Assembly (NCBI GenBank): GCA_910585245.1
Contig: CAJUCO010000063.1
Span: forward strand, 1 to 5,621
Direction of reading: 5' to 3'
Origin: an uncultured Oscillibacter sp.
GTDB taxonomy: Bacteria > Bacillota > Clostridia > Oscillospirales > Oscillospiraceae
Length of the DNA stretch: 5,621 nt
The notes beneath the pieces were generated by a model. It was given only the letters and a program-made list of their open reading frames with translations. It ran no database searches and had not been told where the DNA came from. This document shows positions 1-4,644 of the stretch, in pieces. The first letter of the stretch is position 1, and each line of letters opens with the position of its first letter. The position numbers and the translations under genes are program-made.

Positions 1-853
1 AGCCGGTGCGCTTCATCATGGGGATGGTGACGGAGCCGGTGGTGACGGTGTTTCCAACGGAGGAGCCGGACACCATACCGCAGAGGGCGGAGGAGATAAC
101 CGCCACTTTCGCGGGGCCGCCGGAGGTGCTGCCCGCCAGGGAGTTGGCAAGGTCGATGAAGAAGTTAGAGATGCCTGTCCGCTCCAGGAACGCGCCGAAA
201 ATGATGAACACAGCGATAAACTTGGCGCAGACCTGAATGGGGGTGGCCATGACGCCGGAGGTGCCGTAAAACAAGGTGTAGATGACCCGGGCCAGGTTCT
301 GCCCGCTGGCGAAGGTGTAAATCAACAGCACGCCCACCACGCAGAGGATGGGCAGGCCCACGCAGCGGCGGCAGAGCTCCGCCAGCACCAGAATCGCCAC
401 AACGCCGATGGCCAGGTAAAACCACGCATTGGGAATGGCGGTCTCGCTGGAAGGGTTGATTTTAGCCGCGCTGGTGATGACCATGACCAGGGAGTTGTAA
501 TTCAAGCAGTAATAGAAGAAGGAACCGGCCCCCAGCAGCATCAGCACAAAGTCATACCAGGGGATGGAGTTGGGTTTCACATGGTCCTTCCGAGCGGGAT
601 AGGTGAGGTAACCCATGACGGTGATGAGCCCCAGAAAGGACGTCAGCCGGATGGGCAGGTCCCAGGTGCAGCGCAGGGTCATCCAGATGCAGTACAGGGA
701 GAACAGGGCCATGATCACGCCCACAACCACCTTGGGTTTCCCCTCCCAAATACGGGTGGCGGACTCCCGGTCATATTTCCGCATGACCTCGTCCATGTCT
801 GCCGCAGTGCCAATTTCCACGTCGGGGAGATGCTTCTTGTCTTTCTCGCTCAT
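1..853 (-). CDS. TRAP transporter fused permease (DctQ-DctM type), N-terminal 284 codons, cut by window edge
   Basis: This is the membrane subunit of a TAXI-type TRAP transporter, which takes substrate from the lipoprotein encoded just upstream and moves it across the membrane using an ion gradient. The frame runs open from ATG at 853 to position 2. Residues 1-38 are hydrophilic and probably cytoplasmic. Hydrophobic segments follow at about 41-60, 66-84, 99-118, 143-160, 165-182 and 205-223, consistent with a DctQ-like four-helix part joined to the DctM part. From about 224 the family signature is clear: FFIDLANSLAG, then GGPAKVAVISSALCGMVSGS and TTGSVTIPMMKR, the conserved region of fused TAXI-TRAP permeases. 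Fused members are usually about 630-700 residues, so over half is outside the window. The start is supported by AAGGAG at 863-868, 9 nt away. It lies 138 nt downstream of the binding-protein gene, very likely in one operon. The substrate cannot be inferred. Confidence 0.93.
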   Translation of the reverse strand, partial: MSEKDKKHLPDVEIGTAADMDEVMRKYDRESATRIWEGKPKVVVGVIMALFSLYCIWMTLRCTWDLPIRLTSFLGLITVMGYLTYPARKDHVKPNSIPWYDFVLMLLGAGSFFYYCLNYNSLVMVITSAAKINPSSETAIPNAWFYLAIGVVAILVLAELCRRCVGLPILCVVGVLLIYTFASGQNLARVIYTLFYGTSGVMATPIQVCAKFIAVFIIFGAFLERTGISNFFIDLANSLAGSTSGGPAKVAVISSALCGMVSGSSVGNTVTTGSVTIPMMKRTG

Positions 854-896
854 AGAATCGTACTCCTTATCAAAATAAACACAACGGAAAAAGGGT

Positions 897-970
897 CCTT
901 GCCGTATTGAAGGGGCGGCGGGGAGACTGCCCTTTCAATGCGGCAAGGGCCGCGTATTGCGGCCCTTGCC
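897..970 (-). promoter_or_regulatory. Two mutually exclusive hairpins between TAXI gene and permease gene
   Basis: In minus-strand RNA the first hairpin pairs 970-959 with 953-942, a perfect 12-bp stem with a 5-nt loop. The second pairs 948-941 with 904-897 (8 bp), 939-935 with 910-906 (5 bp) and 933-930 with 914-911 (4 bp), with one mismatch and one bulged base. It is followed by a short U run (888-892). The segment 942-948 is used by both stems, so only one can form at a time. Either the hairpins protect the 3' end of the binding-protein mRNA and lower permease expression, as is common in binding-protein operons, or they form an attenuator-like switch. Pairing is seen directly; the role is inference. 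Confidence 0.6.
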
Positions 971-991
971 GGGGGTACTCCGAAATAGGGC

Positions 992-2053
992 TTAGTAGGT
1001 CCCGGCGGGGATGGTGTAGGCGCTGTAGTAGGGGGAGGACTCCAGCAGGGCGCTGGTGTGCTCCTCATCCAAACTGACCAGATACACGGGCCCGCTGGTG
1101 GCCAGGTCCACAATGGCGGTGGTGGGGGCGCCGGCCACCACGAAGGCCGCGTCGATCTTTTTGTCCTTCAGGCTGTCTGCGCTGTCGCCGAAGCCCTGGT
1201 ACACGGGGCTGATTCCGCTGTCCGGGTCAATGTCGTAAGCGCCCAGCACGTCCACGGCGTTAAACCACACGCCGGAACCCCGGTCGCCGATGGAGACGGA
1301 CTTACCCGCCAGGTCCGCCACGGACTTGATGTCCGGGTTGGTGGTGACGATCTGAACCTGCTCCATGTAGAGGGAGGCCACTACGGAGAAGTTTTCCACC
1401 TTGGCGTCGAAGAGGCGCTCGCCGTTATAGGCGTAGCTCATGACGTCGGACTGGACAAAGCCCAGCTGGATGTCCCCGGCAGCCAGGTCCTCGATGTTGG
1501 CTTTGGAGCCTCCGGAGGTGACTGCGGTGACGGAGACACTGGTGTTATTGGAGATGAAGTTGCTCAGTACGCCGCCAAAGGCATAGTAGGTACCGGACTC
1601 GCCGCCGGTGCCAAAGGTCAGGGCCTTGGAATCGCCGGAGCCCGCGCCCTCTTTCACAGAGGCGACTTCATTGCCCTTTTCGGCAAAATACTTGGCCGCG
1701 CCGGGGTGATAGGGCACGGAAGTGACGGAGGAGGCGAAAGCGAGATCCAGCTCGCCGCCCTTGGCGTGTTGCTCGGTAATGGTGGAGATGTTTTCAAAGA
1801 TGGCGGAGGTGAGGGCGTAGACGTCGTCTTCGGGCACGTCGTCCCGGACGATGACCACCGCGCCCACGGCCACGGTGTTGGTGTCTTCCGCAACGGCGGA
1901 GGCGCCGCCGGAGTTTCCGGAATCGGAGGGCGCATCGGTAGAGGCGGGAGGCGTGGAGCCGCCCTCGTTACCGGCGCCCTGGTCGCCGCCGCAGCCGGCA
2001 AGGAGCATGGCCAGCATGAGAACGGCCATCAGCACAGAGAATTTCTTTTTCAT
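992..2053 (-). CDS. TAXI-family TRAP transporter substrate-binding lipoprotein with circularly permuted domain order
   Basis: This is the extracytoplasmic binding protein of the TRAP system, 353 residues. Residues 1-20 are a lipoprotein signal peptide with lipobox LLAGC, so Cys21 should be lipid-anchored. Residues 22-53 are a Gly/Ser/Pro-rich tether. Residues 55-128 contain NTVAVGAVVIVRDDVPEDDVY and VPYHPGAAKYFAEKG, which in TAXI proteins normally form the C-terminal end. Residues 129-143 are a Gly/Ser/Lys linker. Residues 145-353 then give the usual start (LTFGTGGESGTYY), TSGGSKANIEDLAAGD, LGFVQSDVMSYAYNGERLF, the ASLYMEQVQIV strand, IKSVADLAGKSVSIGDRGSG, KKIDAAFVVAGAP and YYSAYTIPAGTY, followed at once by TAA. 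All family motifs are present but in rotated order. AGGAA at 2059-2063 supports the start, 5 nt from ATG. No remnant of the usual C-terminus is found after the stop. Family assignment is firm; the ligand is unknown. Confidence 0.95.
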   Translation of the reverse strand: MKKKFSVLMAVLMLAMLLAGCGGDQGAGNEGGSTPPASTDAPSDSGNSGGASAVAEDTNTVAVGAVVIVRDDVPEDDVYALTSAIFENISTITEQHAKGGELDLAFASSVTSVPYHPGAAKYFAEKGNEVASVKEGAGSGDSKALTFGTGGESGTYYAFGGVLSNFISNNTSVSVTAVTSGGSKANIEDLAAGDIQLGFVQSDVMSYAYNGERLFDAKVENFSVVASLYMEQVQIVTTNPDIKSVADLAGKSVSIGDRGSGVWFNAVDVLGAYDIDPDSGISPVYQGFGDSADSLKDKKIDAAFVVAGAPTTAIVDLATSGPVYLVSLDEEHTSALLESSPYYSAYTIPAGTY

Positions 2054-2118
2054 CGTTCTTCCTCTTTTCGGGATTGGATTTTGCGAGGGTTGAAGTCAAC
2101 TCCTGCAAGTATGCGCAT

Positions 2119-2147
2119 ATCATACCATAAAATGCCCTGTTTTACAA
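2119..2147 (-). promoter_or_regulatory. Candidate sigma-A promoter with extended -10 for the TAXI-permease operon
   Basis: Read on the minus strand, TTGTAA (2147-2142), a 17-nt spacer and TATGAT (2124-2119) lie upstream of the TAXI start. TGG directly before the -10 gives an extended -10 element. The predicted leader is about 60 nt. An inverted repeat (aaaatg..ccct / aggg..catttt, about 2129-2158) overlaps the -35, and the 10-bp palindrome TATGCGCATA (2110-2119) abuts the -10. Both are possible operator sites. A perfect TATAAT farther upstream (2196-2191) is an alternative, but its best -35 (TTCACA, 2222-2217) sits 20 nt away. The other bases of the 294-nt gap 2054-2347 hold only the terminator below and no gene. 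Confidence 0.55.
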
Positions 2148-2302
2148 GGGCGCATTTTCATGTAGTAAATAATTTTTGCAAGTTACCATGATTATACTTG
2201 CATTGAGGGCCGCTTTTGTGAAAGTTTGCAGGTGTCTCTTTCCAACGGGCGGGGTTTGCGGCGGCAAAATCGGGCCCCTTCCGGGAAAGAGGGACCTCCG
2301 CG

Positions 2303-2340
2303 AAAAAAAGCGGGCCGCCCTCTGAGGCGGCCCGCTTTTT
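2303..2340 (-). terminator. Rho-independent terminator of the CBS-domain gene
   Basis: Positions 2305-2319 and 2326-2340 are perfect inverted repeats: a GC core flanked by A and T runs, with a 6-nt loop. On the minus strand the stem is followed by seven U (2309-2303). It begins 8 nt after the stop codon of the CBS-domain gene and separates it from the TAXI operon. The T run on the other side means it could also stop plus-strand transcripts. Confidence 0.93.
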
Positions 2341-2347
2341 GAAAGGG

Positions 2348-2782
2348 TTACACGATTTTTCTCAGGGCAGGAGCGGCCTCCTTTTCCTCCGCCAGACACC
2401 GGATGATGTCCTGACGGGTGACGATGCCAATGAAGCTGTTCAGATCATCCACCACGGGGACGAAATTGTGGCGGACGATGGTGTCCAGCAGCTCGTTTAA
2501 AGAGGCGGTGATGCGGACAGAGGGATTTTCCCGGAGAATATCCCGGACGTGGAGCCTTTCCAGCTCTTTGAGGGAGCAGGGACAGAGGGTTCCTTCGTCG
2601 GGCAGCAGCCGCCAGAGGAAATCTCCCTCGCTGACGGTGCCCACGTACTGGCCTTTGCGGTTGATGACAGGGACGGCGCTGCGGCCGTGGTGCCGGAGCT
2701 TTTCCAGGCCTTGGCGCATGGTGTTGTCGTCGTACAGGTAAGCGACGCGGTGTTTCGGCGTCAGAAGATATGCAATATTCAC
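2348..2782 (-). CDS. Stand-alone tandem CBS-domain protein, putative nucleotide sensor
   Basis: A 144-residue cytoplasmic protein made almost only of two CBS domains, about residues 8-60 and 78-132. CBS1 holds GRSAVPVINRKGQYVGTVSE followed by GDFLW; CBS2 holds HNFVPVVDD and FIGIVTRQDIIRCL, the typical strand-turn-helix ends of each domain. Such pairs fold as a Bateman module that binds adenine nucleotides. Proteins of the same size and architecture in Firmicutes include B. subtilis DarB (YkuL) and Listeria CbpB, which bind cyclic di-AMP. Whether this one does is inference; sequence alone cannot tell ATP, AMP or c-di-AMP apart. The start is GTG at 2782, with GAGG at 2790-2793, 7 nt away; a nearby ATG (2795-2793) is out of frame. 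It appears to be a single-gene unit with its own terminator. No partner enzyme or channel domain is fused to it. Confidence 0.88.
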   Translation of the reverse strand: MNIAYLLTPKHRVAYLYDDNTMRQGLEKLRHHGRSAVPVINRKGQYVGTVSEGDFLWRLLPDEGTLCPCSLKELERLHVRDILRENPSVRITASLNELLDTIVRHNFVPVVDDLNSFIGIVTRQDIIRCLAEEKEAAPALRKIV

Positions 2783-2802
2783 AGTGGTGCCTCATTTCTG
2801 GC

Positions 2803-2818
2803 GGCGGGCCGGCCCGCC
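2803..2818. repeat. 16-bp perfect GC palindrome just upstream of the CBS gene
   Basis: GGCGGGCC at 2803-2810 is followed directly by its reverse complement at 2811-2818. It lies 9 nt upstream of the Shine-Dalgarno site of the CBS-domain gene, inside its likely leader. It could be a protein-binding site or an RNA hairpin affecting translation, but it has no U run on either side, so it is not a terminator. Confidence 0.7.
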
Positions 2819-3125
2819 TGGGTCGTGGTGGAAGGGAGTGCATATCTATAATATACAGGAAGGGCTTGGGAAAATGGTGAACAGTTTATGAAATCTGCCG
2901 GAGAACTTGCCGCTCTTTTACAAAGTGAACGAAGAGGGAAATAGAAGGGGGACCGGTCCTCTTCCGGAGTTTTAGGAAAAAGGGAACAGGCCGTTTGACT
3001 GGAAGGAAGGGCGTTACGAGAAAACCCCGGGGGCTTCCGCTCATGGTGAATCCCAAGTTCCCGGGCCGTCAGAGGGATCTTGGGAATTTATAAGAAGCAG
3101 GCGAAGACACGCTTTTGCCTGATTG

Positions 3126-3170
3126 AAACGGAAGAGGGCCAGCCCGAAGGCTGGCCCTCTTCCGTTTTGT
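3126..3170. terminator. Strong 19-bp terminator-like hairpin downstream of tadA
   Basis: Positions 3126-3144 and 3149-3167 are perfect inverted repeats with loop CGAA. On the plus strand the stem is followed by a good U tract (ttttgttt, from 3165), while on the minus strand the tail is only TTTCAATC. It lies about 110 nt past the tadA stop, so it may end tadA transcription. Its better orientation is nevertheless plus, where no gene precedes it. Confidence 0.8.
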
Positions 3171-3275
3171 TTGGAAGATTGGATGAAAAGAAGTTTTGTC
3201 TCTTGCAAGTATTAAGATACAGGAGAGTTGTTAAGGAAACCAGCGTCAATTGTTACAAAAGTCTTAAATCTTATG

Positions 3276-3728
3276 TCAACCATTTTCCGCCCGGAGACGG
3301 CGAAAGAAATTGGAAAGAACTTCCTGGCACTCTCTCTCCAGCACGCCGCCCACCAGGGCGGGGGAGTGGGGGAAAGATTCCATAAACAGGTTGGTCACGC
3401 CGCCGCAGGCGCCAAAACAGCGGTCCCTGGCCCCGAACCAGACCCGGCGGATTCGGGCGTTGAGAATGGCCCCGGCACACATGGGGCAGGGCTCCAGGGT
3501 GACGTAGAGCTCGCAGTCCTCCAGCCGCCAGGAGCCGAGAGCCCCGTTGGCCTGGGCGATGGCCTCCATCTCGGCGTGGGAGGCGGTGGAGTGTGTTTCC
3601 TCCCGGCGGTTCCGTCCCCGGCCCACCACCACGCCCTCCCGGACGATGACGCAACCCACGGGAATCTCCCCGGCGGCGGCGGCCTCCCCGGCCAGAGCCA
3701 GAGCTTGTCTCATAAAAAATTCCCGCAT
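3276..3728 (-). CDS. tadA: tRNA adenosine(34) deaminase TadA
   Basis: TadA converts adenosine to inosine at the wobble position of tRNA-Arg(ACG), letting it read several arginine codons; it is a cytoplasmic, zinc-dependent, usually essential enzyme. The 150-residue product has the full cytidine/deoxycytidylate deaminase fold. IPVGCVIV lies at 22-29, the GRGRNRRE substrate loop at 37-44, HAEME at 51-55 (His51 zinc ligand, Glu53 proton shuttle) and PCPMCAGAI at 80-88 (Cys81 and Cys84 zinc ligands). The C-terminal helix FFRRLR is also typical. Length matches the family. I chose ATG at 3728 because GGGAGGA (3735-3741) sits 6 nt upstream; an in-frame ATG at 3776 would add 16 residues but lacks that spacing and falls at the predicted transcript start. 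It is divergent from yaaL-bofA, 77 nt away. In other Firmicutes tadA lies near the same genes. Confidence 0.96.
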   Translation of the reverse strand: MREFFMRQALALAGEAAAAGEIPVGCVIVREGVVVGRGRNRREETHSTASHAEMEAIAQANGALGSWRLEDCELYVTLEPCPMCAGAILNARIRRVWFGARDRCFGACGGVTNLFMESFPHSPALVGGVLERECQEVLSNFFRRLRAENG

Positions 3729-3753
3729 AGAAAATCCTCCCGTATGAAAGCTG

Positions 3754-3781
3754 GCATATTTGTCCAGACTCTCCATATAAA
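3754..3781 (+). promoter_or_regulatory. Possible sigma-E-like sporulation promoter for yaaL-bofA
   Basis: GCATATT (3754-3760) fits the mother-cell sigma-E -35 pattern KMATATT, and CATATAAA (3774-3781) resembles its -10 CATACAHT in six of eight positions. The spacer is 13 nt, about one shorter than usual. Transcription would start near 3789, just before the Shine-Dalgarno site at 3791-3797. A sigma-A reading (TTGTCC 3760-3765, 17 nt, TATTAT 3783-3788) would start inside the Shine-Dalgarno site and is less likely. Confidence 0.35.
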
Positions 3782-3783
3782 GT

Positions 3784-3812
3784 ATTATACAGGAGGGACA
3801 ACGCTATGAAAA
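3784..3812 (-). promoter_or_regulatory. Candidate promoter of tadA, overlapping the yaaL start
   Basis: On the minus strand TTTTCA (3812-3807), a 17-nt spacer and a perfect TATAAT (3789-3784) would start transcription near 3777, giving a tadA leader of about 50 nt. The -35 lies over the first codons of yaaL and the spacer over its Shine-Dalgarno site, so the two divergent units probably cannot be transcribed freely at once. Confidence 0.5.
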
Positions 3813-4066
3813 CCACTTTCTTCAAAAAAAACCGACAGGACCCGGAGTTGCTGGCCCTGCGGGCAGAGCTCCAGAGCGCCCAGGGGGACCTGTCTCTGGC
3901 CTACCGGAAGTTTGATCAGGCGGTAGACCCGGAGCTGGTGGAGTCCTGCATCTATCAAATCAAAGCGGAGAAGGCCCGGTGCAACTATCTGATTCGGGCC
4001 ATCAAGGAGCGGAGCCCGGAAAGCCTCCCGGCCCTACGCCTGGAAGGGGAGGCCGTATGGACCTGA
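3806..4066 (+). CDS. yaaL: DUF2508 (YaaL-like) protein
   Basis: An 86-residue, charged, soluble protein with no signal or membrane segment. Residues 12-69 are predicted to be mostly helical, with a pattern of two long helices (PELLALRAELQSAQGDLSLA and DPELVESCIYQIKAEKARCN) ending in YLIRAIKER, which matches the small DUF2508/YaaL family of Firmicutes. The function of the family is unknown. The start ATG has AGGAGGG at 3791-3797, 8 nt upstream. The gene overlaps bofA by 10 nt, so the two are probably translationally coupled; B. subtilis has the same yaaL-bofA order downstream of recR. The C-terminal tail from about residue 70 looks unconserved. Assignment rests on size, sequence character and the conserved neighbour, and is good but not certain. 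Confidence 0.82.
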   Translation: MKTTFFKKNRQDPELLALRAELQSAQGDLSLAYRKFDQAVDPELVESCIYQIKAEKARCNYLIRAIKERSPESLPALRLEGEAVWT

Positions 4067-4320
4067 ATCAGAAGATTGTCGCCGGATTGCTGGCGGGCTT
4101 CTTCCTCATTGCCCTGCTGCGGGTTTTCAGCGCGCCGCTGAAACTGGCGGTAAAATTGTTGGCGAATACGCTTCTGGGCTTTCTGGCTCTCTGGGTGGTA
4201 AATCTCACCGCCGGAGTGACGGGAATCGCACTGGGAGTGAACCTCTGGAACGCCCTGGTAATTGGAGTGCTGGGGCTTCCGGGGTTTGTCCTGTTGTTGC
4301 TGGTGCAATGGGTGTTGTAG
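4057..4320 (+). CDS. bofA: Pro-sigma-K processing inhibitor BofA
   Basis: BofA is a small membrane protein of the outer forespore membrane that holds the intramembrane protease SpoIVFB inactive until the forespore signals, thereby timing sigma-K activation in the mother cell. The 87-residue product is almost wholly hydrophobic, with segments at about 7-24, 31-50 and 66-86. It ends in GVLGLPGFVLLLLV, matching the ILGIPG end of B. subtilis BofA. Asn49 (VVNLTAG) and Asn62 (GVNLWN) align by eye with B. subtilis Asn48 and Asn61, which matter for inhibition; the position of Thr64 is Asn65 here. ATG at 4057 is chosen for GGAGG at 4048-4052 (4 nt away) and for family length. A longer in-frame start at 3979 would lie deep inside yaaL. 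Its presence implies a sporulating organism. Confidence 0.9.
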   Translation: MDLNQKIVAGLLAGFFLIALLRVFSAPLKLAVKLLANTLLGFLALWVVNLTAGVTGIALGVNLWNALVIGVLGLPGFVLLLLVQWVL

Positions 4321-4398
4321 AGTACATATGATATAGATGCTTGAGACGCGGGGCCGTCCGGGAAGGGACCTCTGATACCTCTCTTATTTATTAAAAGG

Positions 4399-4429
4399 GG
4401 AGCGGACCTGTGTGTCCGCTCCTTTTTTT
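4399..4429 (+). terminator. Rho-independent terminator of yaaL-bofA
   Basis: The stem 4399-4407 / 4414-4422 (GGAGCGGAC and its complement, 9 bp, 6-nt loop) is followed by seven T at 4423-4429. Two upstream G can add wobble pairs. It lies 79 nt after the bofA stop; the 4321-4398 spacer shows no gene. Confidence 0.93.
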
Positions 4430-4545
4430 CGCAAAGGGTCCATCTCTGAAACCGAAATAATTTAAAATAAAAATTTAGATATCGGGAGATTACAATAGAA
4501 AACAAGAGATTTCATTAGTATTTGAGCTTTAAACGAAAAATTGTG

Positions 4546-4574
4546 TTGACATTGCCGGAAGGCCGTGGTATAAA
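4546..4574 (+). promoter_or_regulatory. Near-consensus sigma-A promoter of rplM-rpsI
   Basis: A perfect TTGACA (4546-4551), a 17-nt spacer and TATAAA (4569-4574) preceded by TGG form an extended -10 promoter. The AT-rich stretch just upstream (about 4458-4540) could act as an UP element. Transcription should start near 4581, giving a leader of about 64 nt. This strength fits a growth-driven ribosomal protein operon. In the gap between bofA and rplM, the rest of 4430-4545 is AT-rich with no gene seen. Confidence 0.88.
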
Positions 4575-4580
4575 TAACCT

Positions 4581-4644
4581 TGCTCCGCAAGGAGCGCTTG
4601 ATTTTGTATGACCAAACGGAAAATATACTGATGGAGGAAAGACC
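4581..4644 (+). promoter_or_regulatory. rplM 5' leader with GNRA hairpin, possible L13 autoregulatory element
   Basis: The leader begins with GCTCC (4582-4586), loop GCAA and GGAGC (4591-4595), a compact GNRA-tetraloop hairpin. The Shine-Dalgarno GGAGG (4633-4637) could in principle be sequestered by alternative pairing of the leader. Firmicutes rplM genes often carry an L13 leader RNA bound by L13 for feedback control. I cannot confirm membership in that family from memory of its consensus, so this is a suggestion. Confidence 0.35.

Larger units (their letters stand above)
2783..3275. other. 493-nt gap without a gene between the CBS gene and tadA; possible structured RNA
   Basis: I find no credible coding frame on either strand here. 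Next to the CBS gene is the palindrome at 2803-2818, then an AT-rich patch (2842-2855) that reads TATAAT on plus (2847-2852) and TATTAT on minus, with no good -35 for either direction. The middle (2860-3095) is purine-rich on the plus strand, with cttggga at 2865-2871 and 3079-3085, each able to pair with tcccaag at 3051-3057, and the palindrome ggaccggtcc at 2950-2959. A 9-bp stem with G-U pairs (3098-3106 with 3113-3121) precedes the strong hairpin at 3126-3167. No known riboswitch, SRP RNA, 6S, RNase P or tRNA signature was recognised. It may be an untranslated leader, an unrecognised small RNA, or plain spacer. Confidence 0.4.

Noticed and set aside
854..991. Vestige of the normal TAXI C-terminus after the stop codon
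   Set aside because: Translation in the frames read past the stop gives no VPEDVVY- or HPGAEKY-like sequence, so the segment was moved rather than copied and left to decay here.
1058..2191. Long open frame on the plus strand across the TAXI gene (377 codons)
   Set aside because: It is antisense to a firmly identified gene, is Gly/His/Val-rich as expected from GC-skewed codons read backwards, and shows no family resemblance.
2191..2222. Perfect minus-strand TATAAT as main TAXI promoter
   Set aside because: The best -35 is 20 nt away; the 17-nt spaced extended -10 promoter at 2119-2147 is a better fit.
2991..3020. SRP RNA-like string ggaaggaag in the gap next to tadA, where SRP RNA lies in B. 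subtilis
   Set aside because: The surrounding conserved bases of domain IV (CAGG on one side, AGCAG on the other) are absent, and the strand does not match tadA.
2783..3125. c-di-AMP (ydaO-type) riboswitch upstream of the CBS gene
   Set aside because: A string tggtgaatccc is seen on the plus strand, but it is on the wrong strand for the CBS gene and the other conserved blocks are missing.
3729..3776. 16-residue N-terminal extension of tadA from ATG at 3776
   Set aside because: GGGAGGA 6 nt before the ATG at 3728 defines the start, and the family begins at that helix (FFMRQALALA).
3228..3809. 193-codon plus-strand frame across tadA
   Set aside because: Antisense shadow of tadA; low-complexity Gly/Pro/His composition and no ribosome site.
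3979..4056. 26-residue N-terminal extension of bofA
   Set aside because: It lies wholly inside yaaL, has charged sequence unlike the family, and GGAGG precedes the ATG at 4057.
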